35,881 nt of DNA from Polaromonas sp. (lineage in GTDB: Bacteria > Pseudomonadota > Gammaproteobacteria > Burkholderiales > Burkholderiaceae_C): positions 1-35,881 of the forward strand of contig NZ_JAQSDN010000031.1 in the NCBI RefSeq assembly GCF_029945925.1. The letters run 5' to 3'. The first letter of the stretch is position 1. Every line of letters begins with the position of its first letter. Position numbers and translations under genes: made by a program. Below are positions 8,015 to 17,570 of the stretch, piece after piece. The notes beneath the pieces are model-generated. The model had not been told where the DNA came from. It saw only the letters and a program-made list of their open reading frames with translations, and ran no database searches.

Positions 8015-9154
8015 ATGTCCAACGCCTCCATTTACGACACGCCCGAGTACGAATCCCTGCGCGACCAGATCGCCCGCTTCATCGCCAAAGAGGTGGAGCC
8101 GCACGCCGCCGCCTGGGAAGAACAGGGCTTTGTGCCGCGCGAAGTCCTCAAGCGCATGGGCCAGGCCGGCCTGTTCGGCCTGATGTACGAAGAAAAATAC
8201 GGCGGCGCCGACAGCGACGCGATGACCAACCTGGTGTTTGCCGAGGCGCTGTCGCAGTCCACCTTTGCCGGCTTCATCATCACCGTGCTGGTCCACACCG
8301 ACATGGCCAGCCCGCATTTGCACCATGCGGGCAATGCGGCGCAAAAAGACAAGTACCTGAAGAAGGTGATCACCGGCGAGCTGATCACCGCCGTCGGCAT
8401 CACCGAGCCGGGCGCCGGCTCCGACGTGGCGGGTATCCGCAGCACGGCAAAAAGGGATGGCGACGACTGGGTCATCAACGGCACCAAGATGTTCATCACC
8501 AACGGGGTGCACGCCGACCTGTACTTCGTCGCCGCCAAGACCGGCCCGGGCAAGCGCGACATCTCGATGTTCATCGTCGAGAAAGGCACGCCGGGCTTCA
8601 CCGTCGGCCGTGCGCTCAAGAAAACCGGCTGGCTGTCGTCCGACACCGCCGAACTGATTTTCGACAACGTGCGCATTCCTGCCTGGAATTTGCTGGGCGA
8701 GGAGGGCAAGGGTTTTTATTCGGTCATGAAAAACTTCCAGACCGAACGCATTGCGCTGGGCGCGATGGCGGTCGGCCATTGCCAGCAGGCGCTCAAGCTC
8801 ACGCTCGACTATGTGCGCCAGCGCCAGGCCTTCGGCGGCCCGCTGTGGGACCAGCAGGTGATCCGCCAGCGCCTGGCCATGCTGGACGCGAAGACGCGTG
8901 CCGCACGCGCCTTCATGTACCACTGTGCCTGGCGCGTCACGCAGGGCCACGACATCGTGCAGGATGTCTCCATGCTCAAGGCGCTGACCGGCGAACTGGT
9001 CAACGAGGTGGTGCAGACCTGCCAGCAGTTCCATGGCGGCATGGGCTTCATCCGCGAAACCGCCATCGAGCGCCTGTGGCGCGATGCACGCGTGCTGGCC
9101 ATCGGCGGCGGCGCGACGGAAGTGATGCTGGAAGAAGTAGCAAAAAGGTATTGA
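8015..9154 (+). CDS. Acyl-CoA dehydrogenase, isovaleryl/branched-chain type
   Basis: 379 residues, with the ACAD order: helical N-domain, beta domain (AVGITEPGAGSDVAGIRSTA) and helical C-domain (QRQAFGGPLWDQQ, CQQFHGGMGFIRE). It oxidises an acyl-CoA at C2-C3 and passes electrons to ETF. The C-terminal segment reads IGGGATEVM, with no glutamate at the MCAD base position, while QTERIALGA places Glu244 in the helix where isovaleryl-CoA and long-chain dehydrogenases keep their base. This supports a branched or long substrate; isovaleryl-CoA fits the neighbours. Overall it is not a textbook isovaleryl-CoA dehydrogenase, and citronellyl-CoA-like activity is possible. It lies 7 bp ahead of the crotonase gene, clearly in one operon. 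Confidence 0.82.
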   Translation: MSNASIYDTPEYESLRDQIARFIAKEVEPHAAAWEEQGFVPREVLKRMGQAGLFGLMYEEKYGGADSDAMTNLVFAEALSQSTFAGFIITVLVHTDMASPHLHHAGNAAQKDKYLKKVITGELITAVGITEPGAGSDVAGIRSTAKRDGDDWVINGTKMFITNGVHADLYFVAAKTGPGKRDISMFIVEKGTPGFTVGRALKKTGWLSSDTAELIFDNVRIPAWNLLGEEGKGFYSVMKNFQTERIALGAMAVGHCQQALKLTLDYVRQRQAFGGPLWDQQVIRQRLAMLDAKTRAARAFMYHCAWRVTQGHDIVQDVSMLKALTGELVNEVVQTCQQFHGGMGFIRETAIERLWRDARVLAIGGGATEVMLEEVAKRY

Positions 9155-9161
9155 GGAAGAA

Positions 9162-9950
9162 ATGATGGAACACCTGCAACTGGCCTGCAACGGGGGCGTG
9201 GCCACCGTCACCCTCAATCGCCCCGACGTTCGCAACGCGTTCAACGACGAAGTCATCGCCGAGATGACCGCGTGTTTTCAGGATCTCGGTGCGCGTGGTG
9301 ACGTGCGCTGCATCGTGTTGGCGGCCAACGGCACGGCCTTCTGTGCCGGGGCCGACCTGAACTGGATGAAACGCATGGCCACCTATTCGCGCGAGGAAAA
9401 CCTCGCCGATGCCGGCGCGCTGGCTGAAATGCTGCGCGTGATTTATGCCTGCCCCAAACCGACCATCGCGCGTGTGCAGGGCGACGTGTATGCCGGCGGC
9501 ACCGGCCTGGTGGCGGCCTGTGACATCGCGGTCTCTAGCGACACGGCCGGCTATTGCCTCAGTGAAGTGAAGCTGGGCCTGATTCCCGCGACCATCAGCC
9601 CGTATGTGATTCGCGCCATGGGCGCGCGGGCGGCGCACCGCTACTTCCTGACCGCCGAACGTTTCAGCGCGGCGGAGGCCTTGCGCATCGGGTTTGTGCA
9701 TGAGGTGGTGAGTGCTGACGAGCTCGACAGCAAGGTGGCCGAGCTGGTGAAAACGCTGGTCAACGCCGGCCCGCAGGCAGTGCGCCTGTGCAAAAAGCTG
9801 GTGCAGGATGTGGCGGAGCAGGCCATCACCCCAGCGCTGGTGCAGATGACGGTGGAAGGCATTGCCGACATCCGCGTCAGCCCGGAAGGCCGCGAAGGCG
9901 TGCAGTCCTTCCTGCAAAAACGCAAGCCCAACTGGCTGCCGTCGGCCTGA
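9162..9950 (+). CDS. liuC: Enoyl-CoA hydratase/isomerase family, probable methylglutaconyl-CoA hydratase
   Basis: 262 residues, standard crotonase size. NGTAFCAGADLNWMKRMATY gives the first oxyanion-hole region, and YAGGTGLVAACDIAV with CLSEVKLGLIPATISPYV gives the second, including the catalytic-position glutamates. The NWMKRM sequence after the GAD motif resembles the AUH/LiuC subgroup that hydrates 3-methylglutaconyl-CoA to HMG-CoA, the step between the carboxylase and HMG-CoA lyase encoded nearby. Two consecutive ATGs (9162, 9165) follow GAGGAAGA. It is in an operon with the upstream dehydrogenase, and the hydrolase gene follows 18 bp later. Confidence 0.85.
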   Translation: MMEHLQLACNGGVATVTLNRPDVRNAFNDEVIAEMTACFQDLGARGDVRCIVLAANGTAFCAGADLNWMKRMATYSREENLADAGALAEMLRVIYACPKPTIARVQGDVYAGGTGLVAACDIAVSSDTAGYCLSEVKLGLIPATISPYVIRAMGARAAHRYFLTAERFSAAEALRIGFVHEVVSADELDSKVAELVKTLVNAGPQAVRLCKKLVQDVAEQAITPALVQMTVEGIADIRVSPEGREGVQSFLQKRKPNWLPSA

Positions 9951-9968
9951 AGCCGCGGTGCACGGACC

Positions 9969-11105
9969 ATGAACCTGAAGACGCTGTTTCTTGTTGCTGC
10001 ACTGCTGGGGGCCGCGCTGTCCCCGGCCGCGGCGCAGTCCGGCGACCTGGATGCTTCGCTCAACGAGACGGTGGTGCAGATTCCCAAAGCCGGTTCGCCT
10101 GCGATTGCACTGGAAACCACGGTTTACAAACCCGAAGGCGCGGGGCCTTTCCCCGTGGCGATCATCAACCACGGCAAGGCCTATGGCAAGGCGCGTGAGC
10201 AGGCGCGTTATCGCCCGGCGATCGCTGCCCGCTACTTTCTGCAGCGCGGTTACGCGGTCATTGTCCCGATGCGGCAGGGGTTCTCAAACTCAGGCGGCAA
10301 CTATGCCGGGGCCGGATGCGATGTCGAAGGCAATGGCCTGGCGCATGCCGGCGACGTGAAGGCCGCGCTCGACTACGTGACGGCGCAGCCGTGGGCAGAC
10401 AAGGGCAACATCGTCGTGCTGGGCCAGTCCCACGGCGGCTGGACCACGCTGGCCTTTGGGTCGCAAGCCTATCCCGGCGTCAAGGCGCTGGTCAACTTTG
10501 CCGGCGGCCTGCGCCAGGAAAAGTGCCCGGGCTGGGAGCAGGCCCTGGCGCTTGGCGCCGGTCGTTATGCCCGGGACACCCGCCTGCCGTCGCTCTGGTT
10601 TTATGGTGACAACGACAGCTACTTCAGCACCCACACCTATCGCGCCATGCACGCCCAGTACACGGCAGCGGGCGGCCAGGCCAGGCTGGTGGCTTTCGGC
10701 GAGTTCGGAAGCGATGCGCACCACCTGTTTGGATCGCGTGCCGGCCAACCGGTCTGGCAGCCCGAAGTCAGCCGCCTGCTGGCCGCCGTGGGGCTGCCGA
10801 GCGAGCGACAGGCGAAATTTGCCAAATACGGAACGGCCGGACTGACGCCCCTTCCGCCGGAAACGGATTTTGCCGCGCTGGAAAATGTCATCAAGCTGCC
10901 GCATGTCAAAAGCGCAGGCCGTGCGGGATACCAGGCTTATCTGATGAAAATGATTCCTCGCGCGTTTGCCATTGGCCCCGACGGCGCCTGGGGCTGGGCC
11001 GACGGGGGCGAAGACCCGCTGAAACGGGCGCTGCACAACTGCCAGCGCCACAGCAAGGGCGAGTGCCGGCTGTATTCGGTCGATGACTTTGTCGTGTGGC
11101 AATAG
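9969..11105 (+). CDS. Secreted alpha/beta hydrolase (dienelactone hydrolase-like)
   Basis: 378 residues. A signal peptide (MNLKTLFLVAALLGAALSPA, cleaved near AAAQS) sends it to the periplasm. The alpha/beta-hydrolase fold shows VAIINHGKA, the nucleophile elbow GQSHGG with Ser154, an acidic site in FYGDNDSYF and a histidine in GSDAHHLFG. The last 100 residues (from about 280) look like a lineage-specific extension with two cysteines near the end (HNCQRHSKGECR). The substrate is unknown; an esterase or peptidase role is possible. It sits inside the catabolic cluster but has no obvious pathway role, and may simply be cotranscribed. Confidence 0.75.
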   Translation: MNLKTLFLVAALLGAALSPAAAQSGDLDASLNETVVQIPKAGSPAIALETTVYKPEGAGPFPVAIINHGKAYGKAREQARYRPAIAARYFLQRGYAVIVPMRQGFSNSGGNYAGAGCDVEGNGLAHAGDVKAALDYVTAQPWADKGNIVVLGQSHGGWTTLAFGSQAYPGVKALVNFAGGLRQEKCPGWEQALALGAGRYARDTRLPSLWFYGDNDSYFSTHTYRAMHAQYTAAGGQARLVAFGEFGSDAHHLFGSRAGQPVWQPEVSRLLAAVGLPSERQAKFAKYGTAGLTPLPPETDFAALENVIKLPHVKSAGRAGYQAYLMKMIPRAFAIGPDGAWGWADGGEDPLKRALHNCQRHSKGECRLYSVDDFVVWQ

Positions 11106-11117
11106 GAGGGTATTGCG

Positions 11118-11780
11118 ATGCAAACCATGGATACCGCACAACTCATTGCTCTCGCCGGCGCGCTCGGCTGGGCCAGCGGTGTGCGCCTGTACCTGGTGGT
11201 GCTGCTGACCGGCCTGGCCGGTTTCATGGGCTGGATCACGCTGCCGCCCGGTCTGCATCTGCTGGCCCATCCGGTGGTGCTGGGCGCCAGCGGCTTCATG
11301 GTGTTTGTCGAATTTTTCGCGGACAAGATTCCGGGGCTGGATTCGCTGTGGGACGTGGTGCACACCATGATCCGAATCCCCGCCGGCGCGGCCCTGGCGG
11401 CAGGTGTGTTCGGTGCCGACAGCGGCCTGATGGCGCTGCTTGCGGCGCTGGCGGGTGGCACGCTGGCAGCCACCAGCCACACCGCCAAGGCGACGGCCCG
11501 CGCGGCCATCAACACCTCGCCCGAACCCTTCAGCAACGTGGGGGCTTCACTGGTGGAAGACAGCATGGTGCCGCTGGGCCTGTGGCTGGCGATTGCGCAC
11601 CCGCTGGTGTTTGTGGTCGTGCTGCTGCTCGTGCTGGTGGCCAGCGTGTGGCTGATCCGCCTCTGCTGGCGCTTCCTGACGCAGCTGTTTGCCCGTGTGG
11701 CCCGCATTTTCAGCGGCAAGCCCGATACCGGGCCTCCTCCTGCCTTCACCCTCAAATCTCCTTTTTCAAAGAACGACTGA
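11118..11780 (+). CDS. DUF4126 family integral membrane protein
   Basis: 220 residues with several hydrophobic segments: about 8-35 (ALGWASGVRLYLVVLLTGLA), around 50-70, 85-125 (glycine/alanine-rich) and 165-200 (HPLVFVVVLLLVLVASVWLI). The GWASGVRLY start, EFFADKIPGLDSLWD and HTAKATARAAINTSPEPFSN are the recognisable DUF4126 signature. Function is not established. It begins after TAGGAGGGT, the gene's own strong ribosome binding site overlapping the end of the hydrolase gene. Its stop codon is one base from the ATG of the leader ORF ahead of mccA, so coupling of translation is possible. Confidence 0.8.
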   Translation: MQTMDTAQLIALAGALGWASGVRLYLVVLLTGLAGFMGWITLPPGLHLLAHPVVLGASGFMVFVEFFADKIPGLDSLWDVVHTMIRIPAGAALAAGVFGADSGLMALLAALAGGTLAATSHTAKATARAAINTSPEPFSNVGASLVEDSMVPLGLWLAIAHPLVFVVVLLLVLVASVWLIRLCWRFLTQLFARVARIFSGKPDTGPPPAFTLKSPFSKND

Positions 11781-11781
11781 C

Positions 11782-11899
11782 ATGTTTAAAAAAATTCTGA
11801 TTGCCAATCGTGGTGACCAGCCGCAAAGCGGCGCAGCAGCGAAGCTACATTGCCTGGCACGTGAAGCGTGCGCAGGCGATTTCACCGCGGGAACCCACT

Positions 11900-11907
<8 letters not shown>
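11782..11907 (+). CDS. Leader ORF carrying a second copy of the mccA N-terminus
   Basis: 41 codons starting MFKKILIANRGD, which repeats the first 11 residues of MccA (MFKKILIANRG), then running out of homology to end ...TAGTHYV. The DNA differs from the mccA start at five third-codon positions in these 11 codons, all synonymous. The ORF begins one base after the DUF4126 stop and ends at 11905-11907, overlapping the mccA ATG (11900) by eight bases. It may be a stub of an older mccA allele left by recombination, or a translated upstream ORF coupled to mccA. No good ribosome binding site precedes it. Confidence 0.4.
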
Positions 11908-13891
<1,984 letters not shown>

Positions 13892-13949
13892 GGACGCTGG
13901 TTCCTGCCCCTGTTGCCGACACAGCGCGCACCCGCGGCACAATCACGGC

Positions 13950-14879
13950 ATGAAAATTTCCTTTTGTTGTACCGATACCAAGGCCGAGCCCTGGCTGGCC
14001 GGATTGCGTGCCGCCTTTCCGGCCGATCACGTTGAACAGTGGGTGCCGGGCTCTTCGCCGGCGGACTATGCGGTGGTCTGGGCGCCGCCCCAGCAGTTTC
14101 TGGACGAGCAACCCCAGCTCAAGGCCTTGTTCAATATCGGGGCGGGCGTGGATGCGCTGATGAAGCTGCGTCTGCCGCCCCAGGCGGCCGTGGTACGGCT
14201 GGACGATGCCGGCATGTCGGTGCAGATGGCCGAGTATGTGTGCCATGCGGTGATCAGGCATTTCCGCGAGTTCGACGGCTACGAGGCCGATGTGAAGCAG
14301 GGCACATGGTCCTACCGCAAGCCACGGCTGCGCAAGGACTTCCCGGTCGGTGTCATGGGCCTGGGCGTGCTCGGCGAACGTGTGGCCAAGGCGCTGGCGC
14401 AGTTTGACTACCCGGTGCTCGGCTGGAGCCGGTCCGCCAAAACGATAGCGGGTGTGCAGTGTTTTTCAGGGCAGGCCGGGATGGATGATTTCCTGTCGGG
14501 CACGCGCGTGCTGGTGTGCCTGTTGCCACTGACCCCTGACACGCAGGACATCATGAACCGGCAAACGCTGTCCAGATTGCGGCCCGGCGGTTACGTCATC
14601 AATGTGGCGCGCGGCACGCATCTGGTGGACGAGGACCTGCTGGCGCTGCTCGACAGCGGCCACTTGGCCGGCGCCACGCTGGATGTCTTTCGCACCGAAC
14701 CGCTGCCGGCTGCCCACCCTTTCTGGAAACACCCCCTCATCACCGTCACACCGCACACCTCGGCGCGGACCCTGCGGGAGGAAAGCATTGCGCAGATTGC
14801 GGGCAAGATCGCGGCGCTTCAGGCGGGGCAGCCGATTGCCAGCCTTGCCGGTGTGGTTGACCCGAAAAAAGGATACTAG
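13950..14879 (+). CDS. ghrA: D-2-hydroxyacid dehydrogenase, glyoxylate/hydroxypyruvate reductase A type
   Basis: 309 residues, the GhrA size. Reduces glyoxylate or hydroxypyruvate with NAD(P)H in the cytoplasm. GVMGLGVLGERVAKAL is the Rossmann nucleotide-binding glycine motif, INVARGTHLVDEDLL the conserved substrate-site segment with its arginine, FRTEPLPAAHPFW the catalytic Glu region, and VTPHTSA the catalytic His. The short N-terminal domain with FNIGAGVDAL is diagnostic of the GhrA branch. It follows mccA by 58 bp. Its link to leucine breakdown is unclear, though it could act on a side metabolite. Confidence 0.85.
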   Translation: MKISFCCTDTKAEPWLAGLRAAFPADHVEQWVPGSSPADYAVVWAPPQQFLDEQPQLKALFNIGAGVDALMKLRLPPQAAVVRLDDAGMSVQMAEYVCHAVIRHFREFDGYEADVKQGTWSYRKPRLRKDFPVGVMGLGVLGERVAKALAQFDYPVLGWSRSAKTIAGVQCFSGQAGMDDFLSGTRVLVCLLPLTPDTQDIMNRQTLSRLRPGGYVINVARGTHLVDEDLLALLDSGHLAGATLDVFRTEPLPAAHPFWKHPLITVTPHTSARTLREESIAQIAGKIAALQAGQPIASLAGVVDPKKGY

Positions 14880-14884
14880 TCATG

Positions 14885-15012
14885 TTGCCCCCACGGTCGC
14901 TCACTGCGTGTAGCTCCCTGCCCCCCGAAGGGGCCGCTGCGCCTGCGGGCTGGCAAAGCCAGACCCGCGGCCCCTGCTTGACTGGAAGTCCTACGGTCGC
15001 CCATTGCGCCTA
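14885..15012. repeat. Dispersed Comamonadaceae-type intergenic repeat
   Basis: Contains CGGTCGCTCACTGCGTGTAG, CCCCCCGAAGGGGCCGCTGC and a stem region GGGCTGGCAAAGCCAGACCC, then a second partial copy, TACGGTCGCCCATTGCGCC. A related sequence with CCCACTGCGTGTGGCG lies at 27531-27640. It fills the gap between ghrA and the HMG-CoA lyase gene. Identification as a dispersed family is from memory of such genomes plus the second copy here. Confidence 0.6.
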
Positions 15013-15044
15013 GATTTCTGCCCCTACCTCAGGAACGTGCCCCC

Positions 15045-15953
15045 ATGAAATACCCCTCCAAAGTCAAAATTATCGATGTCGGTCCGCGCGACGGCCTGCA
15101 GAACGAAAAAGCGCAGGTGCCCGCCGCCGTCAAGATCGAGCTGGTGCACCGCCTGCAGGACGCCGGCCTCACTGAAATTGAAGTCACCAGTTTTGTGTCG
15201 CCCAAATGGGTGCCGCAAATGGCGGACGCCGCCGAGGTCATGGCCGGCATCACGCGCAAGCCCGGTGTGCGTTATTCGGTACTGACGCCCAACATGAAGG
15301 GTTTCGAGGCCGCCGTGTTGTCCAACCCCGATGAAATCGTCGTGTTTGCCGCTGCCAGCGAGGCCTTCAGCCAGCGCAACATCAATTGCTCCATCGCTGA
15401 AAGCATTGAGCGGTTCCGTCCCGTGGCCGAGGCGGCCCGGGCGCACAACATTCGCGTGCGCGGCGCGATTTCCTGCGCCGTGGGCTGCCCTTACGAGGGC
15501 GAGGTTGCACCGGCACGTGTCGAGATGGTGGCACGCCTGCTCAAGGACATTGGTGTGCAGCACATCGGTGTGGCCGACACGATTGGCGTGGGCACGCCGC
15601 TGAAGGTCCGGCGCGCGATGGAAGCCGCGCTGAAACACTACGCGATCGACGAGGTGTCGGGGCACTTTCACGACACCTATGGCCAGGCCCTCGGCAACAC
15701 GCTGATCTGCCTCGAAATGGGCATCTGGAACTACGACACCTCGTCGGCCGGCCTGGGCGGCTGCCCGTATGCCAAGGGTGCAACCGGCAATGTGGCGACC
15801 GAAGACGTGGTCTACATGCTGCAGGGCATGGGCATAGACACCGGCATCGACCTCGACAAGCTGATCGATGCCGGCAAGTTCATCAGCGACTACCTGGAGC
15901 GCAAACCGAACTCGCGTGCGGCCACCGCATTGCTGAACAAGAGGTTGGGATGA
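15045..15953 (+). CDS. mvaB: Hydroxymethylglutaryl-CoA lyase
   Basis: 302 residues. Cleaves HMG-CoA to acetyl-CoA and acetoacetate, the last step of leucine/isovalerate breakdown. Motifs of the HMGL/DRE-TIM fold are visible: DVGPRDGLQNEK with the catalytic Arg-Asp near residues 15-16, EVTSFVSPKWVPQM, SGHFHDTYGQA with the metal-binding histidines, and the lyase signature GLGGCPYAKGATGNVATEDV with its reactive cysteine. The start follows AGGAA by ten bases. The next gene overlaps its stop codon as ATGA, so the two are translationally coupled. Confidence 0.93.
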   Translation: MKYPSKVKIIDVGPRDGLQNEKAQVPAAVKIELVHRLQDAGLTEIEVTSFVSPKWVPQMADAAEVMAGITRKPGVRYSVLTPNMKGFEAAVLSNPDEIVVFAAASEAFSQRNINCSIAESIERFRPVAEAARAHNIRVRGAISCAVGCPYEGEVAPARVEMVARLLKDIGVQHIGVADTIGVGTPLKVRRAMEAALKHYAIDEVSGHFHDTYGQALGNTLICLEMGIWNYDTSSAGLGGCPYAKGATGNVATEDVVYMLQGMGIDTGIDLDKLIDAGKFISDYLERKPNSRAATALLNKRLG

Positions 15954-16708
15954 TGTGTGGTGATGAGCTCAAGGTGCTGCCTGAAGGTGTGCAGCGCGTT
16001 GCCGCGGAACTGCAGGCCAGGGGCCATCCGCATTCGCCGGTGATGCTGGACGGCGCGGCACGCACCGCTCAGCAGGCGGCCGATGCCCTGGGTATCGCCC
16101 TGGGCCAGATCGCCAAAAGCATCATCTTTCGCCGCAAGTCCGATGACGCGGCGGTGCTGGTCATCACCGCCGGCGACCAGCGGGTCGACGAGCGCAAGGT
16201 CGAAGCCCTGGTCTGCCCCGATGGCAAACGGCTGGGCCGTGCGGATGCGGAGTTCGTCAAAACCCGCACCGGCTTTTCGATAGGCGGCGTTTCGCCGCTG
16301 GCGCATGCCACACCGCCCGTCACGCTGATCGACCAGAGCCTGTTCCGTTTTGAAGAGGTCTGGGCGGCGGCCGGCCACCCGCATGGCGTGTTCAAACTCA
16401 GCCCGCAGGAGCTCGTCGCCCTCACCGGCGCGCCTGTGGCCGACGTGGCGGTGGACCCGGTTCAGGAACAGGCCGCGCAGCAACGCGCTATTTTTTTGGT
16501 AGCGGCCCGCTCCCGTGAAATAAGGGGGGAGACCGAAAACCTTCCTTCACCCTGCATTTCGGTGTGCCGCATGGACGCGGTCAGCGGCTGGTGTGAGGGC
16601 TGCTTTCGGACCCGCGACGAAATTGCCGGCTGGAGCGGGGCGACGGATGCGGGCAAGCGTGCGGTCTGGACCCTGATCGAGCAGCGCATGGCCGCGCTGC
16701 AAGCCTGA
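15950..16708 (+). CDS. YbaK/EbsC-type aminoacyl-tRNA deacylase fused to a DUF1289 domain
   Basis: 252 residues in two parts. Residues 10-165 are a YbaK/ProX-like editing domain (LGIALGQIAKSIIFRRKSD, VKTRTGFSIGGVSPLAH, VFKLSPQELVALTGA), expected to hydrolyse mischarged aminoacyl-tRNA. Residues 200-250 are a DUF1289 module (SPCISVCRMDAVSGWCEGC, FRTRDEIAGW) with four cysteines that suggest metal binding. The two are normally separate proteins. The linker at residues 180-198 is encoded exactly by a copy of a dispersed repeat (16487-16542). The gene overlaps the HMG-CoA lyase stop as ATGA and shares its transcript. Confidence 0.85.
   Translation: MMCGDELKVLPEGVQRVAAELQARGHPHSPVMLDGAARTAQQAADALGIALGQIAKSIIFRRKSDDAAVLVITAGDQRVDERKVEALVCPDGKRLGRADAEFVKTRTGFSIGGVSPLAHATPPVTLIDQSLFRFEEVWAAAGHPHGVFKLSPQELVALTGAPVADVAVDPVQEQAAQQRAIFLVAARSREIRGETENLPSPCISVCRMDAVSGWCEGCFRTRDEIAGWSGATDAGKRAVWTLIEQRMAALQA
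16487..16542 (+). repeat. Dispersed ~55-bp repeat, copy 1 (in frame in the YbaK-DUF1289 gene)
   Basis: Starts with the AT-rich mini-palindrome GCTATTTTTTTGGTAGC, followed by a GC-rich middle and AAATAAGGGGGGAGACC. The same order is seen at 27656, 28241, 30815 and (reversed) 32865. It is translated as AIFLVAARSREIRGETENL. Confidence 0.6.
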
Positions 16709-16748
16709 CGGACACCTTCCTCCCTACATCCATCCCGGCGAGCGTGCC

Positions 16749-17390
16749 ATGAAACACATCACCTTCTACCTCGACTTCATCTCGCCTTACGCCTACCTGG
16801 CTTTCGAGAAGCTGCCCGAGGCCCTGAAGGGTCTCAGCTACAGCGTGACCTACAAGCCACTGCTGTTTGCCGGCCTGCTCAAGCACCATGGACAGCTCGG
16901 TCCCGCAGAAATCCCCGGCAAGCGCGACTGGACTTACCGCCAGGTGTTGTGGCTGGCGCACCAGCATGGCATCAGGCTGCAACTGCCTGCCAGTCATCCG
17001 TTCAATCCGCTGGGCCTGCTGCGCCTGGCCGTGGCCTGCGATGCACACGGCACGCCCAACCGTTATGTCTGCGAGACCCTGTTTCGTCACGTGTGGCAGA
17101 CCGGGCTGGAGGCGGCCGATCCGCAGCGGCTCGCCGCACTGGCGGCGTCACTGGCGCCACAACGCGATATCGACGGTGCAGATGTGAAAGCGCAGTTGAA
17201 GGCGCACAGCGACGAGGCCATCGCGCAGGGTGTGTTTGGTGTGCCCGCGCTCGCGGTGGACGGCAAGCTGTTCTGGGGTCTGGATGCGCTGCCCATGCTG
17301 CGGGCTTTTCTGCTTGGTGATGCCTGGTTTGACGGCCCGGACTGGGATGCGGCCAGTCAGCTTGCGACGGGCGTCCCGCGCCGGAAATAG
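16749..17390 (+). CDS. 2-hydroxychromene-2-carboxylate isomerase family (DsbA/GST-kappa fold)
   Basis: 213 residues. ITFYLDFISPYAYLAFEKLP at the N-terminus has the SPYAY motif of HCCA isomerases, with the glutathione-activating serine in place of DsbA cysteines. Further on, KRDWTYRQVLWLA, ASHPFNPLGLLRLAVAC and GVFGVPALAVDGKLFWGLD (cis-proline region) are typical. It probably uses glutathione to isomerise an aromatic-degradation intermediate, or acts as a kappa-class GST. It lies 40 bp after the YbaK-DUF1289 gene and may belong to the same transcript. The natural substrate is unknown. Confidence 0.85.
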   Translation: MKHITFYLDFISPYAYLAFEKLPEALKGLSYSVTYKPLLFAGLLKHHGQLGPAEIPGKRDWTYRQVLWLAHQHGIRLQLPASHPFNPLGLLRLAVACDAHGTPNRYVCETLFRHVWQTGLEAADPQRLAALAASLAPQRDIDGADVKAQLKAHSDEAIAQGVFGVPALAVDGKLFWGLDALPMLRAFLLGDAWFDGPDWDAASQLATGVPRRK

Positions 17391-17530
17391 CCTGCCGCCC
17401 GGCACTCTCCGTCTACCGAACATTTCTCCGGGGGTTTTCCCTTGACTTGTCAGGGGACGATAAGTTTGGCGCAAGCTCCTGTTGGTTTCGCGTCAGAGCT
17501 GGGTCAGTCACTCCAAAAATAATTGCGCAA

Positions 17531-17558
17531 GCCCTCATGTCGAGGGCCTTTATTTTTT
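17531..17558 (+). terminator. Terminator-like hairpin abutting the transporter ribosome binding site
   Basis: GCCCTC-ATGTC-GAGGGC stem followed by CTTTATTTTTT, then directly GGAG of the transporter gene. It could end the upstream transcript or act as an attenuator for the transporter. The rest of 17391-17530 shows a TTGACT at 17442 but no convincing -10. Confidence 0.75.
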
Positions 17559-17570
17559 GGAGACAAGATC

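Noticed and set aside
17442..17466. Possible promoter (TTGACT with TAAGTT)
   Set aside because: Spacer is only 13 bases; no convincing -10 at the right distance.
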